From positions 1 to 64,000 of the forward strand of contig NZ_SRIF01000013.1 in the NCBI RefSeq assembly GCF_004681185.1: 64,000 nucleotides of DNA, written 5' to 3'. Made by a program: the position numbers and the translations under genes. The notes under the pieces were generated by a model. The model was not told the DNA's origin and searched no databases. It saw only the letters and a program-made list of their open reading frames with translations. Positions 40,848-49,568 of this stretch are shown piece by piece. Origin of the DNA: Haloarcula amylovorans. GTDB taxonomy: Archaea; Halobacteriota; Halobacteria; Halobacteriales; Haloarculaceae. Every line of letters starts with the position of its first letter. Positions within the stretch are counted from its first letter, which is position 1.

Positions 40848-40940
40848 AAGGAACGCTTTTCAGTAATCACCAATCATCCACTACTGTCGCAAAAATCGGG
40901 CGAAAGACCAACCGATATCCGAAATAGCACCACGATTACC

Positions 40941-42050
40941 ATGTCTGAAGAACGCAACGGCGAAGATATCTACGGCGAGAAGCACAAGGAAGCGAACGAA
41001 CCCATCTTCAGTGGCGTCCCGACGTTCCTGAAGCTGCCCGAGGCCGAGCGGGACGAACTCGACGAGGAGGACGTAGACGTCGGCATCCTCGGCGCACCGC
41101 TGGACACGGCGACGACCATCCGTCCAGGGACTCGCTACGGGCCGCGTGCGGTCCGCGCCGCCTCAACGGTCCCCTCTCCGCCCTACGAGCACTTCAACAT
41201 CGAGACGGGCATCGATCCGTTCGACACCTTCAGCGTCGCCGATACCGGTGACGCCACGGTGTCGCCCGGAGATACCCGACAGAGCCAGCTGAACATCGAG
41301 GACGCCGTCTACGAGATCAGCGAGCAGGCGACGCCGGTCGTCATCGGCGGCGACCACTCCATCTCTTACCCGGACATCAAGGGCTGGGCAGAGGCCAACG
41401 GCTACGAAGACATCGGGCTCATCCACTTCGACTGTCACGCCGACACCGGCGAGGACGGGCTCACTGGGTTCGAGTACGACCACGGCGCGTGGGTCAAGCG
41501 CGTCTACGACGAGGGCATCATGGCCGGCGAGAACTACACGCTCATCGGCCCGCGCGGGTTCTGGCCCGGTCCCGACACTTACGAAGACATGCGCGACGCC
41601 GGGATGAAGTGGTACACCGCGATGGAGGTCGGCAACATGGACCTAGACGACATCGTCGCAGACGCCGTCCAGCGTGTGACCGACGGCACCGACGCTGTGT
41701 GGGTCTCCTTCGACGTGGACGTGATGGAGCCGGCTTACTGCCCGGGCACCGGCGAACCGGAACCGGGTGGGCTCATCCCCCGTGAGGCCATCTACATGGT
41801 CCGGGAAGTCGTCAAGGCGCTGGACCCCAAGGACTTCGGCTTCGACGTGGTCGAGGTCTCACCCGCCTACGACGTGAGCGACTCGAACTCCTACAACGGC
41901 GGCATCACCAGCGGCTTCGCCAACCGCCTCATCATCGAGGTGCTTGGCAGCATGGCGCTGGCGTCGAAGGGCCTCGAATCGGGCGACCCAATCAAGCCCA
42001 AGGAGCCGCTCGGGCCGAGCGAGGCGGCCGAGACGCCCGCCGACGACTGA
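40941..42050 (+). CDS. Agmatinase/arginase-family ureohydrolase
   Basis: The 369-residue enzyme has the three metal motifs of the ureohydrolase family: GGDHSISYPD near residue 135, HFDCHADTGED near 162 (Asp, His and Asp ligands) and SFDVDVMEPAYCPGTGEPEP near 256. It hydrolyses a guanidino group and releases urea. The common agmatinase form of the second motif is DAHTD and of the third DxDxxDP; here DCHAD and the MEP variant, plus an N-terminal extension of about 45 residues, set it apart. Agmatine is the default substrate; guanidine itself (nickel-dependent GdmH-type) is an alternative given the nickel/urea neighbours. The symbol speB is therefore not assigned. Confidence 0.88.
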   Translation: MSEERNGEDIYGEKHKEANEPIFSGVPTFLKLPEAERDELDEEDVDVGILGAPLDTATTIRPGTRYGPRAVRAASTVPSPPYEHFNIETGIDPFDTFSVADTGDATVSPGDTRQSQLNIEDAVYEISEQATPVVIGGDHSISYPDIKGWAEANGYEDIGLIHFDCHADTGEDGLTGFEYDHGAWVKRVYDEGIMAGENYTLIGPRGFWPGPDTYEDMRDAGMKWYTAMEVGNMDLDDIVADAVQRVTDGTDAVWVSFDVDVMEPAYCPGTGEPEPGGLIPREAIYMVREVVKALDPKDFGFDVVEVSPAYDVSDSNSYNGGITSGFANRLIIEVLGSMALASKGLESGDPIKPKEPLGPSEAAETPADD

Positions 42051-42447
42051 GCGGCTGCAACTGATCCCGGTTCGACACTGGCGGACATCTTTCAGCCGGG
42101 CCGACCGCACGCTCTCTTGTCAAACCGCGGCGGCCCACGCCATCTTTCCGCCCGCGAAACGAGTCGATTCTCCGTGTCGTCCGAAATAGTTCACATTCTC
42201 CTATTCTGGGCCCTATTGTTCCAAACATGTAGCAAAAACCCACTCACCTTTGAGTTCCTAATACACACGGGTATATGGTTGGACATCTATAAGATTGAAT
42301 TGCAAACCCTTATTTACCATCTCGGAAATCGAAGGAATGTCATAAGATGTTGGACGAATACCCACATATTGCACATAATTCGTACATGATAGCTCAGAAT
42401 TTCGCAGAATTTAGTACTGATTGTAAACTTAACTCGGGTGATTTCGC
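42051..42447. promoter_or_regulatory. Long AT-rich upstream region of the urt operon
   Basis: The first 130 bp follow the ureohydrolase stop; the rest is AT-rich with TATA-like strings (GGTATATGG about 42270, CATCTATAAG about 42284). TATTGCACAT at 42367-42376 repeats exactly the core of the element found upstream of the symporter. A TTGTAAACTTAAC string lies about 25 nt before the urtA GTG and fits a leaderless start. No coding potential was seen. Confidence 0.5.
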
Positions 42448-43776
42448 GTGAGTCGGAAGGACATCAGTCGTCGGCGGTTCGTCACCGCGGGCGGTGCCGC
42501 GGTGGTCGGGGGGCTCGCCGGCTGTTCACAGAGTAGCGGGAGCGGCGGCGACGGGAGTACCGGCGCGTCGACCGACGGGAAGAGCAGCGGTGAGACCGTC
42601 AAGATCGGCGTCTTGGAGGACCGATCGGGGACGTTCGCACTCAACGGCACGCCCAAGTGGCAGGCCAGCAAGCTCGCCATCGAGGAGATAAACGCCAACG
42701 GCGGCATCAACGGGGCCCAGATCGAGTTGTTCGATCCGGACCCTCAGTCCGACAACTCCCGGTACAAACAGCTCACTCGGAAGATGACCCAGCAGCGCAA
42801 CGTCGACGCGCTGTGGGCCGGCTACGCGTCCTCGACGCGGGAGGCGATTCGCCCCATCATCGACCGACAGGATCAGCTCTACTTCTACACCACCCAGTAC
42901 GAGGGCGGCGTCTGTGATAAGAACGTGTTCGCAGTCGGGCCGACTGCCCGCCAACAGCTCGGTAGCGTCCTCCCGTACCTACGCGAGGAGTATGGCCCGA
43001 AGATCTACACCATCGCCGCCGACTACAACTTCGGCCAGCTCTCTGCGGACTGGGTCAAGGTGCTCGCAGACGAGAACGACGCCGAGGTGATGGGCGAGGA
43101 GTTCATCAGCCTCGACAGCTCGCAGTTCAGTTCGACGATCAACAATATCCAAGAGGCGGACCCGGACTTCGTCATGTCGATGCTCGTCGGGAAGAACCAC
43201 ACCGCCTTTTACAAGCAGAAGGCTTCGGCCGGCCTGGACGTGCCCATCGGCACCTCGACGGCGATGGCGCAGGGCTACGAGCACCGCCGTCTCGAACCGC
43301 CGGCGATGAAGAACATCTACGCGGGCGTCAACTACATGGAGGAAATCCCGAGCGAGAGCAACACGAGAGACGGCGGCTTCGTCGACCGGTTCTACGAGAT
43401 GTTCCCCGACGCCCCGTACATCAACGAAGAAGCCCAGACGAACTACTTCTCGACGTACATGTACAAGAAGGCTGTCGAACAGGCTGGCACGTTCGAGCAG
43501 CCGGAAGTCCGAGAGGCGCTCGAATCCGGGATCAGCCTCGGTCCGGAACACGCACCGGAAGCGCCCGAGGGCGGCTCGATAGAACTCGACGGCGCGACCC
43601 ACCACGTCGACCACCACATGTGGGTCATGAAAGCCGACGCCGAGCACAACGTGACGGCGGTCAAAGACGAGAAGATCCCCGAGAAGTTCCTCTCCGAGAC
43701 GGTCGGCTGTGACCTCACGCAGGAAGACGAGGAGACGCAGTACACCCCGCGAGACTACTTCGAGGAGGCCGAGTAG
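42448..43776 (+). CDS. urtA: Urea/amide-type ABC transporter substrate-binding lipoprotein
   Basis: The 442-residue protein has a twin-arginine signal (ISRRRFVTAGG) and lipobox VVGGLAGC (Cys26). The mature part is a type I periplasmic-binding fold of the urea/short-chain amide class: KIGVLEDRSGTFALNGTPKW, IELFDPDPQSDNSRYKQLTR, DQLYFYTTQYEGGVCDKNVF (UrtA-like block) and GEEFISLDSSQFSSTINNIQ. It delivers substrate to UrtBC. The gene starts with GTG and is first in a five-gene operon. Proximity to urease supports urea as substrate, though related binders accept short-chain amides. Confidence 0.88.
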   Translation: MSRKDISRRRFVTAGGAAVVGGLAGCSQSSGSGGDGSTGASTDGKSSGETVKIGVLEDRSGTFALNGTPKWQASKLAIEEINANGGINGAQIELFDPDPQSDNSRYKQLTRKMTQQRNVDALWAGYASSTREAIRPIIDRQDQLYFYTTQYEGGVCDKNVFAVGPTARQQLGSVLPYLREEYGPKIYTIAADYNFGQLSADWVKVLADENDAEVMGEEFISLDSSQFSSTINNIQEADPDFVMSMLVGKNHTAFYKQKASAGLDVPIGTSTAMAQGYEHRRLEPPAMKNIYAGVNYMEEIPSESNTRDGGFVDRFYEMFPDAPYINEEAQTNYFSTYMYKKAVEQAGTFEQPEVREALESGISLGPEHAPEAPEGGSIELDGATHHVDHHMWVMKADAEHNVTAVKDEKIPEKFLSETVGCDLTQEDEETQYTPRDYFEEAE

Positions 43777-43777
43777 G

Positions 43778-44665
43778 ATGGTCAACGGGCTGAACCTCGC
43801 CTTCCAGTACCTCCAGCAGTTCTCAGTGCTGGTGCTCGCGGCCGTGGGGTTGGCCATCATCTTCGGTATCATGGGCGTCATCAACCTCGCACACGGGGAG
43901 TTCATCATGGTCGGCGCGTACGCCACCGTCTTCGGCTACCACGACCTCGGGCTCCCGCTGCTCGCGTCGATGGTACTCGCAGTCGTCGTGACGGCCGCCT
44001 TCGGATTCGTCGTCGAACGCCTGCTCATCAAGCGGACCTACGGGCGGTTGTTCGACTCCATGGTCGTCACACTTGGCCTCAGTCTCGTCTTGTCACAGGG
44101 GATGCTCGTTCTCCGGGGCACCTCCGAACCGTCAATCCCGACGCCCTTCGGGACCATCACCTACGGGGCGTTCTCCCAGTCGCTGTACAAGGTCGCGCTC
44201 GCGCTGGTGGCCGTCGGCGTCCTCGCCGTCGTCTACTGGCTGTTCACGCACACGGAGTACGGCATTCGAGCCCGCGCGACGATTCAGAACGAAGAGATGT
44301 CCCGCTCGCTGGGCGTCACGACCGAGCGCGTCTACAGTCAGACGTTCGCCATCGGCTCGGCACTGGCCGGGCTGACGGGCGCGTTGCTCGCGCCGCTGGT
44401 CTCGGTCAACCCGACGATGGGCGGAACCTACCTGGTCAAGTCCTTCGTCGTCGTCGTGGTCGGCGGTCCCTCGGTCGTGCTCGGCACCGGGCTATCGGGT
44501 GGACTGCTCGGTGCCGTCGACGCCGGCGTGACGTATTTCTACGACCAGACGATGGGGAGTATCGTCCTGCTGGTCGTGACGGTGTTCGTCATCCGGTTCT
44601 TCCAGGACGGAATCACCGGGTTCGTCGAGCGCGCCCGCGACCGTCTCGCAGCGGAGGGAGCGTAG
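43778..44665 (+). CDS. urtB: Urea-type ABC transporter permease (LivH class)
   Basis: The 295-residue permease has eight or so helices with LivH/UrtB patterns: VGLAIIFGIMGVINLAHGEF, MVVTLGLSLVLSQGMLVLRG, GIRARATIQNEEMSRSLGVT (cytoplasmic EAA-like loop) and GSALAGLTGALLAPLVSVNP. It forms half of the channel with UrtC. Start ATG overlaps nothing; one base separates it from the urtA stop. The next gene begins immediately at its stop codon. Confidence 0.9.
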   Translation: MVNGLNLAFQYLQQFSVLVLAAVGLAIIFGIMGVINLAHGEFIMVGAYATVFGYHDLGLPLLASMVLAVVVTAAFGFVVERLLIKRTYGRLFDSMVVTLGLSLVLSQGMLVLRGTSEPSIPTPFGTITYGAFSQSLYKVALALVAVGVLAVVYWLFTHTEYGIRARATIQNEEMSRSLGVTTERVYSQTFAIGSALAGLTGALLAPLVSVNPTMGGTYLVKSFVVVVVGGPSVVLGTGLSGGLLGAVDAGVTYFYDQTMGSIVLLVVTVFVIRFFQDGITGFVERARDRLAAEGA

Positions 44666-45820
44666 ATGGCTGACGACCACACCGTCCCCGGTCTCGGCGG
44701 GCGCTTCGAGGGACCGAACACGGTCGGGAGCGGCCGCGGCTTCTGGGTCGCGCTCGCGGTCGCCGTCGCGGTACTGTTCGCGTACCCGTCGCTCACCAGT
44801 ATCTATCAGGCCACCCAGCTGTCGCGGTATCTCGTCGCCGCATTCCTCGCGCTGTCGCTGGCATTCGTCTGGGGGTACGCCGGTATCCTCAGCTTCGGAC
44901 AGAACGCCTTCTACGGCCTCGCAGCGTACGCCTTCGCCGTCACCGTCGGCAACCTCGCCTCGCCGTTGGGGACGACGGCAGCCGTCGTCGTCGCCGTCGC
45001 CTTTGGCGCGCTCGCGTCGTTCGTGCTGGGCTACTTCATGTTCTACGGCGGCGTGCGCGACGTGTACGTGACCATCACGACGCTGGTCGTCACCGTCGTG
45101 TTGAACACCTACGGAACGACCGCCAGTCAGGTGTTCGTCGGCTCGGTCAACCTCGGGGGCGACACCGGGATCGGAATCTCTGACGTCGTCCTCGGCGCAG
45201 GCCCGATGACCGTCACCCTCGTCCAGCCGCTCACCTACTACGTGATTGCCGCGCTCCTGGTGGCGACGTACCTCGGCCTGCGTGTCTTCGTCAATTCTGA
45301 CTTCGGCCGCGTGATGGTAGCGATCCGCGAGGACGAGGACCGCGCCGAGATGTTCGGTTACGACGTGAAGTTCCGGAAGCTCGTCGTCTTCACCACCGGG
45401 GGTGGGCTGGCCGGCTTGGGCGGCGTCCTCTACATGTTCCAGTCGTACTCGGTCACGCCCGAGACGGTCTTCAGCGCCGCCGCCGCAGCGCTCCCGGTCG
45501 TCTGGGTCAGCGTCGGCGGTCGAAAGACGCTACTCGGGCCGATCGTCGCCGCCATCGCCATCGAGTGGGTCCGAACCGCGGCCGCCGTCCAGTTCCCCGA
45601 GGTGGCCCAGATCGGCGTCGGTCTCCTGATGATCGTCTCGATCCTGCTGCTGCCGGAGGGTGCCGTGCCGGGCGTTCGAAACGTCTACGGCTACTTCGAC
45701 CGACACGGCCTCGTCGACGGAAGCCGACGGGCGACCGAACGGGCCAGACGCTTGCTGGACCGAAACGTCCGCAGGCGGCTCCCCGGTACCGAGAACTCGC
45801 CGGAGGTGGCCCGCGAATGA
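44666..45820 (+). CDS. urtC: Urea-type ABC transporter permease (LivM class)
   Basis: The 384-residue permease matches UrtC/LivM: FVWGYAGILSFGQNAFYGLA, VYVTITTLVVTVVLNTYGTT, VMVAIREDEDRAEMFGYDVK (EAA loop) and TTGGGLAGLGGVLYMFQSYS. It carries a cytoplasmic C-terminal tail rich in Arg (RRATERARRLLDRNVRRRLP). It pairs with UrtB. The gene follows urtB directly and overlaps urtD by 4 nt. Confidence 0.9.
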   Translation: MADDHTVPGLGGRFEGPNTVGSGRGFWVALAVAVAVLFAYPSLTSIYQATQLSRYLVAAFLALSLAFVWGYAGILSFGQNAFYGLAAYAFAVTVGNLASPLGTTAAVVVAVAFGALASFVLGYFMFYGGVRDVYVTITTLVVTVVLNTYGTTASQVFVGSVNLGGDTGIGISDVVLGAGPMTVTLVQPLTYYVIAALLVATYLGLRVFVNSDFGRVMVAIREDEDRAEMFGYDVKFRKLVVFTTGGGLAGLGGVLYMFQSYSVTPETVFSAAAAALPVVWVSVGGRKTLLGPIVAAIAIEWVRTAAAVQFPEVAQIGVGLLMIVSILLLPEGAVPGVRNVYGYFDRHGLVDGSRRATERARRLLDRNVRRRLPGTENSPEVARE

Positions 45821-46608
45821 GCCAGAGCACGTCCGGCGACCCGAACGTCAGGAAGACCGCCGCGCAACTGGCGACCGGGACGAACACCGAGACGCTGTTG
45901 CAGACCGACGATGTGGTTAAGCGATTCGGCGGGTTCACCGCGACCGATCACGTCGACTTCAGCGTGAAGGCCGGCGAGATACGCTGTCTCATCGGTCCGA
46001 ACGGCGCGGGCAAGAGCACACTGATGAAGCTCATCACGGGTCAACACCCGGTGACCGAAGGGAGCGTCTACTTCAACGGCTCCGAGATCACCGACGACGA
46101 CCCCCACGAGCGCATCGACCGCGGCCTCAGCATGAAGTTTCAGGTGCCGAGCGTCTTCGAGGAACTGACCGTCCGTGAGAACGCACGGCTCCCGATTCAG
46201 CGGTTCGCAAGCGGCGACGACCGACGCCAGCGCGTCGACGAATCGCTCTCGGCCGCCGGTCTCGACGACGAGAGCGACACGCGCGCTGGCGACCTCTCAC
46301 ACGGCCAGCAACAGCAACTGGAGATCGCGATGGCCGCCTCGCTGGAACCCGACCTCCTCCTGCTCGACGAACCGGTCGCCGGGCTCTCGACGGAGGAGCG
46401 CCGGGCCATCGCCGAGCGAATCGAGACGCTCAACGAGGAACGGGGCATCGCCTTCATCGTCATCGAACACGACACCGACTTCGTCGAGCGAATCTCCGAA
46501 AAGGTGACCGTCCTCCACCAGGGGTCGGTGTTCCGAGAGGGGACTATCGGCGAGATAAAGGCCGACCCAGCGGTCCAGCGGATCTACCTCGGAGGTGACG
46601 GGGAGTGA
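45817..46608 (+). CDS. urtD: Urea-type ABC transporter ATP-binding protein UrtD
   Basis: The 263-residue ATPase has Walker A IGPNGAGKSTLMKLIT near residue 63, signature LSHGQQQQLEIAMAA (the LSHGxxQ form characteristic of UrtD/LivG) near 163, Walker B LLLLDEPVAGLSTEERR and H-loop VIEHDTDFVERI. The first 30 residues are a polar extension. ATGA overlap with urtC and a 4-nt overlap with urtE show a tightly coupled operon. Confidence 0.9.
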   Translation: MSQSTSGDPNVRKTAAQLATGTNTETLLQTDDVVKRFGGFTATDHVDFSVKAGEIRCLIGPNGAGKSTLMKLITGQHPVTEGSVYFNGSEITDDDPHERIDRGLSMKFQVPSVFEELTVRENARLPIQRFASGDDRRQRVDESLSAAGLDDESDTRAGDLSHGQQQQLEIAMAASLEPDLLLLDEPVAGLSTEERRAIAERIETLNEERGIAFIVIEHDTDFVERISEKVTVLHQGSVFREGTIGEIKADPAVQRIYLGGDGE

Positions 46609-47309
46609 CGCTCCTGTCGCTCTCCTCGGTGACCGTCGGCTACGAGTCGACGCCGATTCTGCGGGATGTAGACCTCTCGATCGAGCGCGGCGAGATCGTC
46701 GGCGTCATGGGCAAGAACGGCGTCGGCAAGACGACGCTGATGAAGACGGCCATCGGCCTCCTCGAACCGTGGCAGGGGACAATAACCTACGACGGTGCCC
46801 ACCTCACGACCCGCAGCGCGGACGAGCACGCCCGTGCCGGGATGGGATACATCCCGCAGGGTCGGGACGTGTTTCCCGACCTTTCCGTCGAGCAGAACCT
46901 CAAGATGGGCGAACACGTCAACGCCGGCTCCGACGACTACCTCTACGACGAGGTCTACGACTTCTTCCCGGTCCTCGAAGAGCGGGGAAGTCAGGACGCT
47001 GGGACCCTCTCGGGCGGCGAGCGGCAGATGCTCGCCATCGCCCGTGCACTCGTCTCGAACCCCGACTTGCTGTTGCTGGACGAACCGAGCGAGGGCGTCC
47101 AACCCTCCATCGTCGACCAGATCAGCGCCGACATGCGCACCATCAACGAGGCACTCGGCACGACGATCCTCTTCGTCGAGCAGAACCTCGGGGTCATCCG
47201 CGAGATGGCCGATCGCTGTTACGCGATGGAGCGAGGCGAGATCGTCGACGAACTCGAAGGGGCGCAACTGGACGACGAGGGCGCGATCGCCAGCTACCTG
47301 GCGGTCTGA
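46605..47309 (+). CDS. urtE: Urea-type ABC transporter ATP-binding protein UrtE
   Basis: The 234-residue ATPase has Walker A GKNGVGKTTLMKTAIG near residue 38 (the GKNGVGKTT form is typical of UrtE), signature LSGGERQMLAIARALV near 137, Walker B LLLLDEPSEGVQPSIVDQ and an H-loop-like FVEQNLGVIREM. Start is GTG overlapping the urtD stop. It is the last gene of urtABCDE. A T-run follows the stop codon. Confidence 0.9.
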   Translation: MTLLSLSSVTVGYESTPILRDVDLSIERGEIVGVMGKNGVGKTTLMKTAIGLLEPWQGTITYDGAHLTTRSADEHARAGMGYIPQGRDVFPDLSVEQNLKMGEHVNAGSDDYLYDEVYDFFPVLEERGSQDAGTLSGGERQMLAIARALVSNPDLLLLDEPSEGVQPSIVDQISADMRTINEALGTTILFVEQNLGVIREMADRCYAMERGEIVDELEGAQLDDEGAIASYLAV

Positions 47310-47310
47310 A

Positions 47311-47330
47311 CGCGACCCCTTTTTGACCTC
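47311..47330 (+). terminator. T-rich terminator after urtE
   Basis: CCCCTTTTTGACC begins 7 nt after the urtE stop, with another CTTTC run shortly after. This is a plausible archaeal terminator for the urt operon before the separate promoter of the next gene. Confidence 0.45.
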
Positions 47331-47347
47331 TTTCGAGACGGACGCGC

Positions 47348-47355
47348 TTTTAAAT
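47348..47355 (+). promoter_or_regulatory. TATA box of the PIN-ATPase gene
   Basis: TTTTAAAT is centred about 25 nt before the start codon, the spacing expected for a leaderless haloarchaeal transcript. Confidence 0.55.
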
Positions 47356-47375
47356 GGTCGTCCCGAACACGGGGT

Positions 47376-49256
47376 ATGGAAATCGTACCGGACACGAGCG
47401 TGGTCATCGATGGCCGCGTGTCCGAGCAGATAGAAGCCGATGCCGACCCGGATTCGGACGTGGACGGCATGGGCTTTGCCGGCGCGACAGTCGTCATCCC
47501 AGAAGCCGTCGTCGGCGAACTCGAAGCACAGGCCAACGACGGCCGGGAGACCGGTTGGGAGGGACTCGAAGAACTCCAGCGACTCGTCGACCTCGCCGAG
47601 GACGGCACCGTCGACGTCGAGTACGTCGGTCGCCGCCCCGACGCCATCGAGAAGCGTGACGCGGGCGAGGGAGAAATCGACGCGCTCATCCGCGATGTGG
47701 CACAGAACCGCGAGGCGACGCTGGTGACGAGCGACGACGTGCAGGCCGAGGTCGCCCGCGCGAAGGGGCTCGACGTGGAGTTCATCGAACCGCGCGGTCG
47801 GACGATCAACCGCCTCCAGATAGAGAACTTCTTCGACGAGGGGACGATGAGCGTCCACCTCAAGGTCGGCGTCAAGCCCTACGCGAAGAAGGGCTCCATC
47901 GGCGACATGCACTACCAGCCGATTCGGGACGACCTCGCCACGGAGGAAGAACTCCGCCAATATTCTGAGGACATCGAGGAGGCCGCCCGCTCCTCGCCCG
48001 ACGGCTTCCTCGAACTCGACGAACCGGGGATGAGCATCGTCCAGTTCAAGGACATGCGTATCGCCATCGCCCGGCCGCCGTTCTCCGACGCACGCGAGAT
48101 CACCGCCGTCCGGCCGATCGTCAAGACGGAGTTAGACGACTACGAACACGCCGACGAACTGCGCGACCGCTTCACGGAACACCAGCGTGGCGTCCTCATC
48201 TCGGGATCGCCCGGTGCCGGGAAGTCGACGTTCGCGCAGGCAGTCGGCGAGTTCCTCGTCGACGCCGACTACGCGGTCAAGACGATGGAGAAGCCACGGG
48301 ACCTGCAGGTCGGACCCGAAATCACCCAGTACACCGCGCTGGGTGGGTCGATGGAGAAGACCGCCGACTCGCTGTTGATGGTCCGGCCGGACTACACCAT
48401 CTACGACGAGGTGCGAAAGACTGACGACTTCGAGGTGTTCGCGGACATGCGACTCGCGGGTGTCGGGATGGTCGGCGTCGTCCACGCGACGCGGGCCGTC
48501 GACGCCCTCCAGCGGCTCATCGGTCGCGTCGAACTGGGTCTCATCCCCCAGATCGTCGACACCGTCGTCTACATCGAAGCCGGCGAGGTCCACACCGTCT
48601 ACGACGTGACGACCGAGGTCAAGGTCCCGCAGGGGCTGATGGAAGAGGACCTCGCGCGCCCGGTCATCGTCGTCCGGGACTTCGAGACCGGCCAGCCGGA
48701 GTACGAGATCTACACCTTCAACCGGCAGGTCGTCACCGTCCCCCTCAACGAGGACGACGACGAACAGGATTCGGGCGTCGACCGACTGGCCAAGCAGGAG
48801 GTCGAGCGCGAGATTCGGGCCATCGCCCGCGGTCACGTCGACGTCGAACTTCGCGGACCGAACAACGCCGTCGTGTGGGTCGAAGACGACGACATCCCGC
48901 AGGTCATCGGTAAGGGCGGCGGCCGCATCACCGACGTGGAGAACCGATTGGGCATCGACATCGACGTGCGAACCCTCGATGAGAAGCCCACCGGTCCCTC
49001 TGGCGGCCCGCAGACCGACAGCGGCGGCAGCAAGCAGGGCGAAATCGTCCAACCCGAAGTCACCTCTCGGCACGTCATCGTCCCCCTAGACGGACACGCG
49101 GGCGACACCGTCGAGGTGCAAGCCGACGGCGAGTACCTCTTCACCGCCACCGTCTCTCGCGGGGGCGAGATTCAGGTATCGCGCGGCTCCGGCATCGCCG
49201 AGGAGTTAGAGCGGGCAATCGACCGCGGCATGACGATTACCGTCGTCCCGTCGTAA
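47376..49256 (+). CDS. PIN domain-ATPase-KH protein (archaeal PINc/VapC-type ATPase)
   Basis: The 626-residue protein has an N-terminal PIN nuclease domain (PDTSVVIDGRVSEQI, with Asp6, and DALIRDVAQNREATLVTSDD), a central VirB11/PilT-like ATPase with P-loop SGSPGAGKSTFAQAV near residue 277 and Walker B-like VRPDYTIYDEVRKTDDFEVF, and a C-terminal KH domain with VIGKGGGRITDVE near residue 510. The family is conserved in Archaea and is presumed to cut or remodel RNA in an ATP-driven way; its substrate is unknown. It has its own leaderless promoter. A strong hairpin follows the stop. Confidence 0.92.
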   Translation: MEIVPDTSVVIDGRVSEQIEADADPDSDVDGMGFAGATVVIPEAVVGELEAQANDGRETGWEGLEELQRLVDLAEDGTVDVEYVGRRPDAIEKRDAGEGEIDALIRDVAQNREATLVTSDDVQAEVARAKGLDVEFIEPRGRTINRLQIENFFDEGTMSVHLKVGVKPYAKKGSIGDMHYQPIRDDLATEEELRQYSEDIEEAARSSPDGFLELDEPGMSIVQFKDMRIAIARPPFSDAREITAVRPIVKTELDDYEHADELRDRFTEHQRGVLISGSPGAGKSTFAQAVGEFLVDADYAVKTMEKPRDLQVGPEITQYTALGGSMEKTADSLLMVRPDYTIYDEVRKTDDFEVFADMRLAGVGMVGVVHATRAVDALQRLIGRVELGLIPQIVDTVVYIEAGEVHTVYDVTTEVKVPQGLMEEDLARPVIVVRDFETGQPEYEIYTFNRQVVTVPLNEDDDEQDSGVDRLAKQEVEREIRAIARGHVDVELRGPNNAVVWVEDDDIPQVIGKGGGRITDVENRLGIDIDVRTLDEKPTGPSGGPQTDSGGSKQGEIVQPEVTSRHVIVPLDGHAGDTVEVQADGEYLFTATVSRGGEIQVSRGSGIAEELERAIDRGMTITVVPS

Positions 49257-49270
49257 ATCGGGTAGTCGGT

Positions 49271-49311
49271 TGCAGTGCGGTTCGGGACCGTGAGGCCGTC
49301 CCGAACTGACT
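49271..49311 (+). terminator. Long hairpin after the PIN-ATPase gene
   Basis: GTTCGGGAC (49280-49288) and GTCCCGAAC (49298-49306) are perfect 9-bp arms with a 9-nt loop. Outer strings GCAGT and ACTGC extend the stem after a small internal loop. It starts about 20 nt after the stop codon. No T-run follows directly, so it may protect the transcript 3' end rather than terminate it. Confidence 0.45.
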
Positions 49312-49496
49312 GCGAGACAGCGCCGAGCAGTCAGCCGTTTTCGTCCAGATATTCAGGTCGAACGGGACAGCCGCTGTCCTCCCGCCGAGAGCCGTTCGTG
49401 AACGGGGTCGACTGCGAGTGCCCGAAAACACATACGTCAAGTATATCCCCACAGAAATGGACGTTAGAACCGTATCCGTGCAGACTATTGTATTAT

Positions 49497-49544
49497 GTAC
49501 CACTATATAAGGTACCTATACGGCATTCGAACATAGCTATTTAG
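49497..49544 (+). promoter_or_regulatory. Promoter region of the zinc-ribbon microprotein pair
   Basis: CTATTTAG (49537-49544) lies about 25-32 nt before the first ATG, fitting a leaderless promoter. A second TATA-like ACTATATAAGG is bracketed by GTACC (49497-49501) and GGTAC (49511-49515), an inverted repeat that could be an operator. The rest of the roughly 310-bp spacer back to the PIN-ATPase gene shows only the hairpin listed separately. Confidence 0.45.
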
Positions 49545-49568
49545 TGCTGTCGCAGTGGTACTTGTATT

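Noticed and set aside
42051..42447. Searched for a guanidine-type riboswitch or RNase P/SRP RNA in the long spacer before urtA
   Set aside because: No conserved stem arrangement was recognisable by eye, and such riboswitches are not known in haloarchaea; a covariance search would be needed to exclude one.
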